NCBI GenBank assembly: GCA_021323175.1
Contig: JAJTCK010000006.1
Location: 1-43,310, forward strand
Origin: Solirubrobacterales bacterium
Lineage (GTDB): Bacteria > Actinomycetota > Thermoleophilia > Solirubrobacterales > 70-9
Length of the DNA: 43,310 bases
Reading direction: 5' to 3'
A model generated the notes under the pieces. The model saw only the letters and a list, made by a program, of their open reading frames with translations. It was not told where the DNA came from and did not search any database. The position numbers and the translations under genes are program-made. Positions within the stretch are counted from its first letter, which is position 1. The number at the start of each line of letters is the position of its first letter. Shown one piece after another: positions 33,058 to 41,128 of the stretch.

Positions 33058-35554
33058 GGAGCGACCCTCCGATCCGACCGAGGGCGTCCGTGATCGCGGC
33101 GCGGCGCTCGGCGACCTCATCGTCGGTGAGGGTCCGATCAGGCGCCCTGAAGGCGAGGCGCAGGGCCAGGCTCTTGCTGCCCGGCCCGACCTGCTCGCCC
33201 GTGTAGAGGTCGAAGACCTCTGCCGATGCCAGCAGCTCCCCGCCCGCCTCGATCACGGCCTCGCGCACACGCGCTGCGGGCAACTCGTCGGAGACCACCA
33301 CCGCGATGTCCTCGTGCACCGGCGGGAAGGTCGCGACGTCCTGATAGGCCTCCCGCCCGGCACCCGCCGAGTCGATCAGCGCGTCCAGGTCCAGCTCGAA
33401 GCCGGACCCACCGTCGAGGTCCCAGGTCCGCGCGACCAGCGGATGGACCTCGCCGATCCAGCCGGCGGCCCGCCCGGCGGCGCCCAGCCGTATCGCTGCC
33501 GATCGCCCGGGGGTGAGGAAGGGCTCGTCGGCCGGTTCGACCGAGACCGATGCGCCGAGGTGCGCGCAGAGCGCCTCGAGGATCCCTTTGGCCCAGAAGA
33601 AGTCCGGCTCACGCGGCTCCTCGCGCCAGCCGGCGGGGGACCGCCCGCTGGCGAGCAGACCGATCCGGTGCGGCTCGGTGACCGGCGCGCGGTGCCGGCC
33701 CAGGACGGCCCCTGCCGCCTGGTCCTGGCCCTCTCCGGCGCCGGCATCCGAGCGCAGGTGCACCCTGCCCGACTCGAACAGGCTGACGTGGTCGGCCCCG
33801 CGCGAGCGGTTAAGCCGGGCGGCGTCGAGAAGGCTCCCGAGCAGGGTCGTACGCATTCCCGACTGCTCGCCGGAGAGCGGGTTGTCCACCTGAATCAGGT
33901 CGCGGCGCGGATCCCCCTCCGGCAGCCGCAGGCGCTCACCGACGACCGGGTCCGCGAAGCTCCAGCCGACGATCTCGGTGGCCCCGAGGTCGCGCATGAC
34001 GTCCTCGGCCCTGCGGCGAAGCGCCTGCTCGCGCGTCACCTTGCCGACCGAGGGGGTCTGGGGCAGCGTGCTCGGCAGTGTCTGGTCGAGGTCGCCCAGC
34101 CGCGCGACTTCCTCGATCAGGTCGGCCTCGCGCCGCACGTCGGAGTCCCGCTCCGGCGGCACGGTCGCGCGCAGGGTGGCCCCGGCGCCCCCGCCGCCGC
34201 TTCCTTTCGCGGTTTCCACGGGGAACCCGAGCGCCTCGAGCCGGGCGGTGCAGGTCTCGGCGTCGACCGGCAGCCCGATCAGGGCGCCCACGCGCGGGAC
34301 GCGGAGGTCCACGACCCGCGGCTTGGGCTCACCGGCCGAGACGTCGATCGTCCCGGGAACCAGGTGAGCCCCGGCCAGCTCGACCATCAGGCGTGAGGCA
34401 ACGCCCTGGGCGCGCATCGTCAATGCCGGGTGCAGCTGCTTCTCGAACCGCGCCGAAGCCTCGGAGCGCAGGCCCAGCCTGCGCGACGTGCGCAGGATGT
34501 TGACCCCGTTCCAGTTCGCCACCTCCATCAGCACGCGCGACGTCCGTTCGGACACCTCGGATGCCTCGCCGCCCATGATCCCCGCGATGCCCGAGGGCCC
34601 CTCGCGGTCGCAGACCAGCACCGTGTCCGAGTCGAAGGCTCGCTCCACTCCGTCGAGGGTCGTCATCCTCTCGCCCTTGTTCGCCGTGCGGACGATCAGC
34701 TCCCCGCCGGGCACCTCGTCCAGGTCGAACGCGTGCAGCGGCTGTCCCGTCAGCAGCATCACGTAGTTGGTGATGTCGACCACGTTGTTGATCGGGCGCT
34801 GGCCGGCCGCCGTCAGGCGGGCCTTGAGCCACGCCGGCGAGGGACCGACCTGCACGTCCGTGAAGACCCGGGCCGTGAACCTGGGGCAAAGCTCCGGCAC
34901 CTCGACGGTGACCGAGGCGTAGTCCTCGGCCTTGCCCTCGCCGGTCGCTTCGGCGTCCTCGTCCCACGGAGGGGCGGCCAGCTTCGCGCCGCTGACCGCG
35001 TGGACCTCACGCGCGACCCCGTAGACCGCGAGGCAGTCCGGCCGGTTCGAGGTCACCTCGAGCTCAAGCACAGCCTGGGAGATCGGAAGGGAGTCAGCGA
35101 GCGGGGAGCCCGGCCCCGCCCCGTTCATGTCGGTCCCCTCGGCGAGGACCATGATTCCCTCGGCGTCCTCGCCTATCTCCAGCTCGGTCTCGGAGAGGAT
35201 CATCCCGTCGGACTCCACGCCGCGCAGGGTCGCCTTCTTCAGCTTCGTGCCGTCCGGGAGGACGGCGCCGGGCAGGGCCACCGCGACCATCTGGCCGGCC
35301 GCCACGTTGGCCGCGCCGCAGACGATCGTGCGCGGTCCATCACCGGTCTCGACCTCGCACACGTTGAGCCTGTCCGCGTCCGGGTGCTGCCGGACGGAGA
35401 GAACGTGGCCGAGCACGAAGTTCTCGGTCGTCGGTGCGCCCGCGGTCGAGACCCGCTCCACCTCGGTGCCGGTCATCGCCAGGCGATCGGCGATCCGCTC
35501 CGGTTCCCAGCCCGGATCGCAGTACTCGCTCAGCCACTCCAGCGGCGCCCTCAT
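33050..35554 (-). CDS. pheT: Phenylalanyl-tRNA synthetase beta subunit
   Basis: 834 residues from ATG 35554, with GAGGGGG upstream; the frame to 35596 is rejected. Domains in order: an N-terminal tRNA-binding OB domain (about 40-155, with VLGHVLSVRQHPDADRLNVCEVE), the B3/B4 domain with possible editing activity against Tyr-tRNA(Phe), B5 with the helix LIGLPVDAE, the catalytic-like core (READLIEEVARLGDLD), and the C-terminal anticodon-binding FDX-ACB domain (PPVHEDIAVVVSDELPAARVREAV). Forms an alpha2-beta2 enzyme with PheS, whose gene lies 10 bases upstream. Confidence 0.96.
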   Translation of the reverse strand: MRAPLEWLSEYCDPGWEPERIADRLAMTGTEVERVSTAGAPTTENFVLGHVLSVRQHPDADRLNVCEVETGDGPRTIVCGAANVAAGQMVAVALPGAVLPDGTKLKKATLRGVESDGMILSETELEIGEDAEGIMVLAEGTDMNGAGPGSPLADSLPISQAVLELEVTSNRPDCLAVYGVAREVHAVSGAKLAAPPWDEDAEATGEGKAEDYASVTVEVPELCPRFTARVFTDVQVGPSPAWLKARLTAAGQRPINNVVDITNYVMLLTGQPLHAFDLDEVPGGELIVRTANKGERMTTLDGVERAFDSDTVLVCDREGPSGIAGIMGGEASEVSERTSRVLMEVANWNGVNILRTSRRLGLRSEASARFEKQLHPALTMRAQGVASRLMVELAGAHLVPGTIDVSAGEPKPRVVDLRVPRVGALIGLPVDAETCTARLEALGFPVETAKGSGGGGAGATLRATVPPERDSDVRREADLIEEVARLGDLDQTLPSTLPQTPSVGKVTREQALRRRAEDVMRDLGATEIVGWSFADPVVGERLRLPEGDPRRDLIQVDNPLSGEQSGMRTTLLGSLLDAARLNRSRGADHVSLFESGRVHLRSDAGAGEGQDQAAGAVLGRHRAPVTEPHRIGLLASGRSPAGWREEPREPDFFWAKGILEALCAHLGASVSVEPADEPFLTPGRSAAIRLGAAGRAAGWIGEVHPLVARTWDLDGGSGFELDLDALIDSAGAGREAYQDVATFPPVHEDIAVVVSDELPAARVREAVIEAGGELLASAEVFDLYTGEQVGPGSKSLALRLAFRAPDRTLTDDEVAERRAAITDALGRIGGSLRG

Positions 35555-35564
35555 ACCGACCCCC

Positions 35565-36713
35565 TCACGTGAACTGCTCCAGCATGCGCAAGTCATTGTC
35601 GAAGAACCGCCTCAGGTCGGGCACGCCGTAGCGGAGCATCGCGATGCGCTCGACCCCGATCCCGAAGGCGAAGCCCTGGACCCGCTCGGGGTCGTAACCC
35701 TTGTCGCTCACGAACCCGAAGACGTTGGGGTCCACCATGCCCGCCCCGCCGACCTCGATCCAGCCGACGCCCTTGCAGATGCCGCACCGATCGCCGTCCG
35801 GGAGCGTCCCGGCTCCGTCGCAGGCGAAGCAGGAGACGTCGAACTCGACGCTGGGCTCGGTGAACGGGAAGTAGTGCGGGCGCATCCGGGCCTCGCGCCC
35901 CGGCCCGAAGATGCCCCTCAGCATCTCCAGCAGCGTCCCCTGCAGGTCCGCGAGGGTGATGTCCTCGGCGACCGCCAGGCCTTCGACCTGGGTGAACATC
36001 GGCGAGTGGGTGGCGTCGGAGTCCCGCCTGTAGACCTTGCCGGGCACGATCACGAAGATCGGCGGCTCCTGGGCCTCCATCGCCCGGACCTGCATCGGCG
36101 ACGTATGCGTCCTCAAGACGACGAGCTCCTCGTCGGGCGTAGCGGCCACTTCCTCTCCAGCGCCGTCGGCAGCCTCGCGGGCCGCCGACAGCGCCGCCTT
36201 GGTCAGGGATCCCGGCGCGACGTAGAAAGTGTCCTGGCTCATCCTCGCCGGATGCCCCGGGGGATGATTCAGCGCGGTGAAGTTGTAGTAGTCGAGCTCG
36301 ACCTCGGGGCCCTCGAGCACCGTGTAGCCCAGCCCGACCATGATGTCCTCGATCTGCCTGCGCGTCCTCGTGATCAGGTGCAGGTGGCCGACCGGATGCG
36401 CGGGCGAGCCGGGCAGGGTCACGTCCACGGCGCCCTCGGCCAGGCTCGACTCCAGCTCGGAGGACTCGAGCTCCGCGGCCCTCTCCTCCAGCAGCGACTC
36501 GAGCCGGCGGCGCACCTCATTGCCGCTCTTGCCGACCACGCCGCGCTGATCGGGCGGCAGTTCGGCGATTCCGCGCAGGATGGCGGTCAGCTCGGCCTTC
36601 CTGCCCAGGTAGCGGACCCGAAGCTCCTTGAGCTCGGCCGTGCCGGGCGCCGCCGCGATGGAGTCGGCCGCCTCCTTCCCTATCTGCGAGATTCGCTCGG
36701 TCGCGTCAGCCAT
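35565..36713 (-). CDS. pheS: Phenylalanyl-tRNA synthetase alpha subunit
   Basis: 382 residues from ATG 36713, overlapping the upstream methyltransferase gene by 8 bases. The class II catalytic subunit: N-terminal coiled coil (1-95), motif 1 (GHLHLITRTRRQIEDIMVGLG), motif 2 (GKVYRRDSDATHSPMFTQVEGL), motif 3 (FGIGVERIAMLRYG). A notable insert is a four-cysteine knuckle (CFACDG and CGICKG, about 299-320), which probably binds zinc; related knuckles are known in some bacterial PheS proteins. The loop ATPDEELVV and the Glu/Ala-rich insertion around 185-205 are slightly longer than usual. Confidence 0.96.
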   Translation of the reverse strand: MADATERISQIGKEAADSIAAAPGTAELKELRVRYLGRKAELTAILRGIAELPPDQRGVVGKSGNEVRRRLESLLEERAAELESSELESSLAEGAVDVTLPGSPAHPVGHLHLITRTRRQIEDIMVGLGYTVLEGPEVELDYYNFTALNHPPGHPARMSQDTFYVAPGSLTKAALSAAREAADGAGEEVAATPDEELVVLRTHTSPMQVRAMEAQEPPIFVIVPGKVYRRDSDATHSPMFTQVEGLAVAEDITLADLQGTLLEMLRGIFGPGREARMRPHYFPFTEPSVEFDVSCFACDGAGTLPDGDRCGICKGVGWIEVGGAGMVDPNVFGFVSDKGYDPERVQGFAFGIGVERIAMLRYGVPDLRRFFDNDLRMLEQFT

Positions 36714-37455
36714 CGTCGTTCTCCGCGCTCGACTCGTTCGCCGGCGGAGCCATCTTCGCGGACCCCGGCGACGATATTCGCTGCATCGCGATCGCCGCCG
36801 CCGCCGCGACGTTCAGCGACTCGGTGCCCGGACGGAGCGGGATCGTCACCCGCTGCTCGCAGTCGGCCAGCACGGAGTCGGGCAGGCCGTCGCGCTCCGA
36901 TCCCAGGCACAGGGTGGCGGGCGAACCCAGCGCCTCCAGCGGCCTCCCGCCATGCGCGACCAGGGCGGCCCGCGGGCCCGGGGTGTCTGTCGGCTCAGCC
37001 CTTGCCACGGGCTGGAAGAAGATCGCACCCATGCTCGACCTCACGGCCCGCGGCCCGTAGGGATCTGCGCAGCCCGGTCCCAGCGCGACCGTGCCGCCGA
37101 CCAACGCCGCGGCCGTGCGGATGATCGTCCCGACGTTGCCGGGATCGGAGATCCCGTGCAGGTAGAGGCAGGGTGGGTCGATCGCGTCGGCCCAGCGCTC
37201 CCGCCAGACGCCGATCACGCGAGCGCCCGACCCAAGCGCCGAGACGCCGTCGAGCAGCGCGGGCTCGACCTCGTCGCCGCCCAGGTCTTCCCCGGCGGCG
37301 CTGAGCAGCTCCACGGGCTCGGCGCCCGCCGACCGGGCCGCGTCCAGCAGGTCCCCTCCCTCGGCGACGAACAAGCCCTCGGCGTCGCGCCGGCGCCGGC
37401 GGGCCAGCCGTCGCACCAGCTTCAGCTTCTCGTTCTGCGGGCTTGTGATCGTCAT
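36706..37455 (-). CDS. TrmH/SpoU-family RNA 2'-O-methyltransferase
   Basis: 249 residues from ATG 37455. A short N-terminal substrate domain (LKLVRRLARRRRRDAEGLFVAEGGDLLDAA) precedes the SPOUT knot: motif 1 SDPGNVGTIIRTAAAL, motif 2 CLGSERDGLP, motif 3 IPLRPGTESLNVAAAAAIAM. Uses S-adenosylmethionine to methylate a ribose 2'-OH in rRNA or tRNA; the site is not predictable. The position between the rplT terminator and pheS is the one seen in actinobacteria. Its last codons overlap pheS, so it is the first gene of the trmH-pheST-arg unit. Confidence 0.93.
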   Translation of the reverse strand: MTITSPQNEKLKLVRRLARRRRRDAEGLFVAEGGDLLDAARSAGAEPVELLSAAGEDLGGDEVEPALLDGVSALGSGARVIGVWRERWADAIDPPCLYLHGISDPGNVGTIIRTAAALVGGTVALGPGCADPYGPRAVRSSMGAIFFQPVARAEPTDTPGPRAALVAHGGRPLEALGSPATLCLGSERDGLPDSVLADCEQRVTIPLRPGTESLNVAAAAAIAMQRISSPGSAKMAPPANESSAENDDG

Positions 37456-37485
37456 CTCGTGTCGTCTCTTGTCGTCTCGTGCGGG

Positions 37486-37518
37486 AAACAAAAAGGGCGG
37501 CCGCTGTGCGGACCGCCC
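37486..37518 (-). terminator. Rho-independent terminator after rplT
   Basis: On the minus strand GGGCGGTCCGC-aca-GCGGCCGCCC forms a long GC stem (one unpaired T) followed immediately by TTTTTGTTT. It lies 25 bases beyond the rplT stop and 31 bases before the start of the methyltransferase gene, so it separates the ribosomal operon from the trmH-pheST-arg operon. Confidence 0.88.
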
Positions 37519-37543
37519 GGGAAAATCGCATCAGTGCCTCGGC

Positions 37544-37903
37544 TCAGGCCGCGGCACCCTCCCGGGCTAGCTCCACGAATCGGCGAAAGCCGTCGGGGTC
37601 GTTGACGGCGATGTCGGCGAGCATCTTGCGGTTGACCTCGACGCCGGCCTCGTTCAGGCCGTGCATGAACTGCGAGTAGCTCATGCCCTCTTGCCGCGCC
37701 GCCGCGTTGATCCGTGTGATCCACAGGCGCCGGAAGTCGCGCTTGCGGTTGCGCCGATCGCGGTATGCGTAGGCGTCCGAACGCATGAGCTGCTCGTTCG
37801 CGAGGCGGTAGCTGGAGTGCTTGCGGCCGTAGTAGCCCTTGGCGCGGTCGAGCACCTTCTTGCGGCGCCTGCGCCTGGTGACGGCGTTGGTCGCGCGGGG
37901 CAT
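37544..37903 (-). CDS. rplT: 50S ribosomal protein L20
   Basis: 119 residues, the normal L20 length. The basic N-terminal tail ([28 protein letters not shown]) and the globular part ([43 protein letters not shown]) are typical. L20 is an early assembly protein for 23S rRNA. The ATG overlaps the rpmI stop by 1 base (TGATG), so the two are coupled. Last gene of the infC operon. Confidence 0.98.
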   Translation of the reverse strand: MPRATNAVTRRRRRKKVLDRAKGYYGRKHSSYRLANEQLMRSDAYAYRDRRNRKRDFRRLWITRINAAARQEGMSYSQFMHGLNEAGVEVNRKMLADIAVNDPDGFRRFVELAREGAAA

Positions 37904-38109
37904 CAGCGACCGGCCTTTCCGGGCAGCAGGCCGCGCACGCGCTCGGCGTCGGACTGCGAGATCTCAGACGGCCGGCCCAGGCGGCGCTTGCGCTTGGGCG
38001 ACTTCTTCTCGAGGATGTGGCTGCGGTTGGCGCGCCTGCCGCGAAGCTTGCCGCCCGCGGTCTTGTGGAAGCGCTTCTTCGAGCCTGAGTGGGTCTTCAT
38101 CTTGGACAT
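37903..38109 (-). CDS. rpmI: 50S ribosomal protein L35
   Basis: 68 residues from ATG 38109; the frame upstream to 38181 has no L35 character. The sequence [35 protein letters not shown] is the classic L35 pattern. It is the middle gene of the infC-rpmI-rplT operon, with 74 bases between it and the infC stop and a 1-base overlap with rplT. In bacteria L20 often represses this operon by binding the leader. Confidence 0.97.
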   Translation of the reverse strand: MSKMKTHSGSKKRFHKTAGGKLRGRRANRSHILEKKSPKRKRRLGRPSEISQSDAERVRGLLPGKAGR

Positions 38110-38183
38110 CGCGGCGCTTATTGAAGCAGACGCGTCCGTGCCCTTCGCCCGACCTTGCCCTTCGGGCGCGTCGAGTGCCAAGG

Positions 38184-38747
38184 TCAGGCGCCGCGGTCTG
38201 CGGTGCCCGCGACGGGCGCGAGAAGCATGTGCATGTTGCGTCCCTCCTGCTCGGGCGCGGACTCGACCGTCGCGAGCTCGGAGACGTCCTGGAACAAGCG
38301 GTCAAGCAGGGCGCGGCCGCGGTCGGGGTGCTGCTGCTCGCGTCCCCGGAACATGATCGTGACCTTCACCTTGTCCCGGTTCTTCAGGAAGCGCTCGACG
38401 TGGCCCTTCTTGGTGTTGTAGTCGTGATCCGCGATCTTGGGCCGCAGCTTGATCTCACGCACGTTCACCTGCTGCTGGTGCTTGCGCGCGGCCTTGGCCT
38501 TCTGCTCCTGCTCGTACTTGTACTTCGAGTAGTCAAGAACGCGGCACACGGGCGGCTTCGACTGGGGGGCGACCTCGACCAGGTCCAGGTCGTGTGAGCG
38601 CGCGTACTCCAGGGCCTCCGGGGTCGGCCTGACGCCGGCCTGGTCGCCGTTCTCGTCGATCAGGCGCACCTCGGGCACGCGGATGCGCTCGTTGATACGA
38701 GTCAGGTCGCGCTCAGGCGGGCGGCGGTCGAAACGTGAGACCGCCAC
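38184..38747 (-). CDS. infC: Translation initiation factor IF-3
   Basis: 187 residues from GTG 38747. The N-terminal domain (RINERIRVPEVRLIDENGDQAGV, AQSKPPVCRVLDYSKYKYEQEQK) and C-terminal domain (VREIKLRPKIADHDYNTKKGHVERFLKNRDKVKVTIMFRGRE) are complete. IF-3 checks initiator pairing and keeps subunits apart. A GTG start without a visible Shine-Dalgarno is notable; infC is known for atypical start codons and autoregulation through them, which I infer here. A short extra C-terminal tail (MHMLLAPVAGTADRGA) is present. Confidence 0.96.
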   Translation of the reverse strand: MAVSRFDRRPPERDLTRINERIRVPEVRLIDENGDQAGVRPTPEALEYARSHDLDLVEVAPQSKPPVCRVLDYSKYKYEQEQKAKAARKHQQQVNVREIKLRPKIADHDYNTKKGHVERFLKNRDKVKVTIMFRGREQQHPDRGRALLDRLFQDVSELATVESAPEQEGRNMHMLLAPVAGTADRGA

Positions 38748-38804
38748 TAGCTGGGCATGTAAGAGCTCGTCAAACGGATGGGAGCGAGGGGAGGATCGTC
38801 AGAG

Positions 38805-38848
38805 CGGGCACGGGTGCGCTCAACGGCGCGTGATGGTGTGGGTGCCCG
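38805..38848 (-). other. Possible leader hairpin of the infC operon
   Basis: On the minus strand CGGGCAC and GTGCCCG pair perfectly (7 bp) around an inner stem GCGC-cgttga-GCGC. It lies 57 bases upstream of the infC start, where infC operon leaders carry regulatory structures, and is not followed by a T tract, so it is not a simple terminator. Role inferred from position only. Confidence 0.4.
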
Positions 38849-38860
38849 GCATTCGGCCTG

Positions 38861-38866
38861 AGTATA
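38861..38866 (-). promoter_or_regulatory. Possible -10 element for infC (TATACT)
   Basis: TATACT on the minus strand lies 6 bases beyond the thrS stop and 113 bases before infC. It differs from TATAAT at one base. No matching -35 is clear at 17 bases. It would give infC its own promoter and a leader of about 107 bases containing the hairpin at 38805-38848. Confidence 0.35.
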
Positions 38867-38872
38867 GACGCG

Positions 38873-40798
38873 TCAACCGGTCTCGGCGGCGATGCGTCCC
38901 GCGAGCTCCGCCGGGCGCAACTGCCCCACGTCTCCGCCCTCGTGCGAGCGCACTGAGATCGCGCCGGCCTCCTGTTCGCGATCGCCGACCACAAGCATGT
39001 AAGGCGCCTTGGACAGCTCCGCGTCACGGATCTTCCTGCCGACCGACTCAGAACGCTCGTCGACTTCGGCTCGCACGCCCGCGCGCTTGAGCTCGCCCGC
39101 GACCCCGATCGCATAGTCGTTGTGGCGGTCGGCGACTGGCAGGACCAAGGCCTGCACGGGCGCCAGCCACAGCGGCAATCGCCCCCCGTGGTGCTCCACC
39201 AGGATGCCCGCGAAGCGCTCCATCGATCCGAGCAGGGCGCGGTGAATCATGACCGGGGTGTGCTCGGCGTTGTCGGCGCCGGTGTAGGCCAGGTCGAAGC
39301 GCTCGGGCATGAAGAAGTCGAGCTGGCACGTACCCAGCTGCCAGCTGCGGCCGAGCGCGTCTGTGACGTGGAAGTCGATCTTCGGCCCGTAGAAGGCGCC
39401 GTCGCCGGGGTTCAGCTCGTACTCGCGGCCCGCATCCTCCAACGCTTCCCGCAAGGCCGCCTCGGCGCGCTCCCACTGCTCGGCGGTGCCGATCGACTTC
39501 TCGGGGCGCGTCGAGAGCTCCAGCTGCACGCCGGCGAATCCGAAGCGCGTGTACAGCTCGTCGATCGCCTCCAGGACGTCCAATACCTCGCCCGGGATCT
39601 GGTCCTCGGTGCAGTAGATGTGCCCGTCATCCTGAGTGAACGAGCGCACGCGCAGGAGACCGTGCAGGACCCCCTCGCGCTCGTTGCGGAAGACCTTGCC
39701 GAACTCGGCCAGGCGCAGCGGCAGATCGCGATACGAGTGCCTCTCGGCCCCGAACACGAGGCAGGCGCCGGGGCAGTTCATGGGCCTCAGCGCGTAGCGC
39801 CTGTCCCCGGAGCCCATGAAGTACATGTTGTCCTTGTAGTTGTCCCAGTGGCCCGAGCGGTGCCAGAGCTCCTCGTCGAGGACCTCCGGGGTGCGGATCT
39901 CGCGGTACCCCCGCTTCCGTAGCTGAACCCGGACCTCTTCCTGCATAAGCTCCAGCAGGGCGCTCCCGTTGGGCAGCCAGAACGGCATCCCCGGGGACTC
40001 GGGCCGGAAGCGGAAGAGGTCCAGCTCGGGACCGAGCCTGCGGTGGTCCCGCTCCCTGGCCTGCTCGAGCATCTCGAGATGCCGGTCGAGCGACCTCTGG
40101 TCGTGGAACGCGGTCCCGTAGACCCGTGTCAGCATCTGGCGGGTCTCGTCGCCGCGCCAGTAGGCGCCGGCGAGCGACGTCAGCTTGAAGGCGCCGATGT
40201 GCCCCGTCGAGGGGCCGTGAGGCCCGCGGCAGAGGTCCTCGAAGGGACCATTGCGGTACAGCGTCACGGTCTCGGCCCCCTCGTCGCGGGTCAGGTCCTC
40301 GATCAGCTCGACCTTGTAGTCCTGGCCCTCGGCGCGGAAGTGCTCGATCGCCTCGTCGGTACCCAGCTCACGGCGCTCGAACGGCTCGTCGGCGGCGACG
40401 TGCTCGCGCATGCGCTCCTCGATGCGCTCCAGGTCCTCGGGGGCCGGTGCGTCACCGTCCGGAAACTCGATGTCGTAGTAAAAGCCGTTGTCGATCGGAG
40501 GACCGATGGAGATCTTCGCCCCGGGCCACAGGTCCAGGACCGCCTCGGCGAGGACGTGCGCCGCGTCGTGGCGAACCAGCTCCAGCGCCTCCGGGCTCTT
40601 CTCGGTGATCACCTCGATCCGCTCGCCGCCGGTGAGCAGAGCCGAGAGGTCGCGCAGCTCACCGTTCACCTTCAGCGCCAGCGCGGCCTTGGCCAGCCCC
40701 GGGCCAATCGCCGCGGCGGCGTCGGCGCCGGTGGCACCGTTCTCCAGCTCGAGCTCGCTGCCGTCTGGCAGCTCCACCTTCAGGCTCGTCTCCGGCAT
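38873..40798 (-). CDS. thrS: Threonyl-tRNA synthetase
   Basis: 641 residues, normal full length. A TGS domain (1-62), the editing domain with HDAAHVLAEAV (77-87) and CRGPHGPST, then the class II core: motif 2 around FGKVFRNEREGVLHGLLRVRSFTQDDGHIYC, zinc-site residues including RPMNCPGACLVF and HRALLGSMERF, and the C-terminal anticodon-binding domain (ALVLPVADRHNDYAIGVAGELKRAGVRAEVDERSESVGRKIRDAEL). Start is ATG 40798. No T-box is seen upstream. Divergent from the riboswitch leader of the M23 gene. Confidence 0.97.
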   Translation of the reverse strand: MPETSLKVELPDGSELELENGATGADAAAAIGPGLAKAALALKVNGELRDLSALLTGGERIEVITEKSPEALELVRHDAAHVLAEAVLDLWPGAKISIGPPIDNGFYYDIEFPDGDAPAPEDLERIEERMREHVAADEPFERRELGTDEAIEHFRAEGQDYKVELIEDLTRDEGAETVTLYRNGPFEDLCRGPHGPSTGHIGAFKLTSLAGAYWRGDETRQMLTRVYGTAFHDQRSLDRHLEMLEQARERDHRRLGPELDLFRFRPESPGMPFWLPNGSALLELMQEEVRVQLRKRGYREIRTPEVLDEELWHRSGHWDNYKDNMYFMGSGDRRYALRPMNCPGACLVFGAERHSYRDLPLRLAEFGKVFRNEREGVLHGLLRVRSFTQDDGHIYCTEDQIPGEVLDVLEAIDELYTRFGFAGVQLELSTRPEKSIGTAEQWERAEAALREALEDAGREYELNPGDGAFYGPKIDFHVTDALGRSWQLGTCQLDFFMPERFDLAYTGADNAEHTPVMIHRALLGSMERFAGILVEHHGGRLPLWLAPVQALVLPVADRHNDYAIGVAGELKRAGVRAEVDERSESVGRKIRDAELSKAPYMLVVGDREQEAGAISVRSHEGGDVGQLRPAELAGRIAAETG

Positions 40799-40902
40799 GG
40801 CCCGTGATGCTAGTCAGCGGGCAGCCCGCGCCCGCATAGGGGCTCGGAACGCATCCGCGCGCAACTTCGCTCTCAACTGTTAGTTTCTCTTCACGGATGA
40901 CC

Positions 40903-41035
40903 TTGCTTAACCGATGCTCCTCCCTGGAGGGACATCGGCCGGGGGACCCAGTCCCGGGGCGAATCGCGGCGAAGCTGCCACGTAACGCGACTCTCTTTCG
41001 CGTGAGCCCGACAGCTAACTCCGGAAGCGCGAACG
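40903..41035 (+). ncRNA. Cyclic-di-AMP riboswitch (ydaO/yuaA), in the leader of the M23 peptidase gene
   Basis: The same ordered blocks as the 23535-23702 element, on the plus strand: GCTTAACCGATG at the 5' side, GGGGGACCCAGTCCC (40941-40955), GGGGCGAATCGC (40956-40967), CACGTAACGCGACTC (40979-40993), GAGCCCGACAGCTAAC (41004-41019). The match in the last block is 16 of 16 with the other copy. The 3' end is about 94 bases before the start codon, so its expression platform differs from the other one. Ligand assignment follows from the motif class; binding is untested. Confidence 0.88.
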
Positions 41036-41077
41036 AGAGAGAGAAGGTCGGTTGCGAAGTCGAAGCGTCGCCCGAAG

Positions 41078-41099
41078 CGGCCGGGGACGATCCCGGCCG
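41078..41099 (+). promoter_or_regulatory. Hairpin between riboswitch and M23 start, possible expression platform
   Basis: CGGCCGGG-gacgat-CCCGGCCG is a perfect 8-bp inverted repeat with a 6-base loop. It ends 30 bases before the GTG start and lacks a T tract, so it is more likely an anti-sequestering or Rho-related element than an intrinsic terminator. Confidence 0.45.
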
Positions 41100-41128
41100 G
41101 CACCCCGCGTGAGGGCCGCGGTCGCTCC

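Noticed and set aside
35127-37124. 665-residue plus-strand reading frame
   Set aside because: Antisense of pheT, pheS and the methyltransferase; low-complexity Arg/His/Asp composition and no domain.
40799-40902. T-box or other leader for thrS
   Set aside because: No T-box sequence or specifier stem is seen in the 100 bases before thrS.
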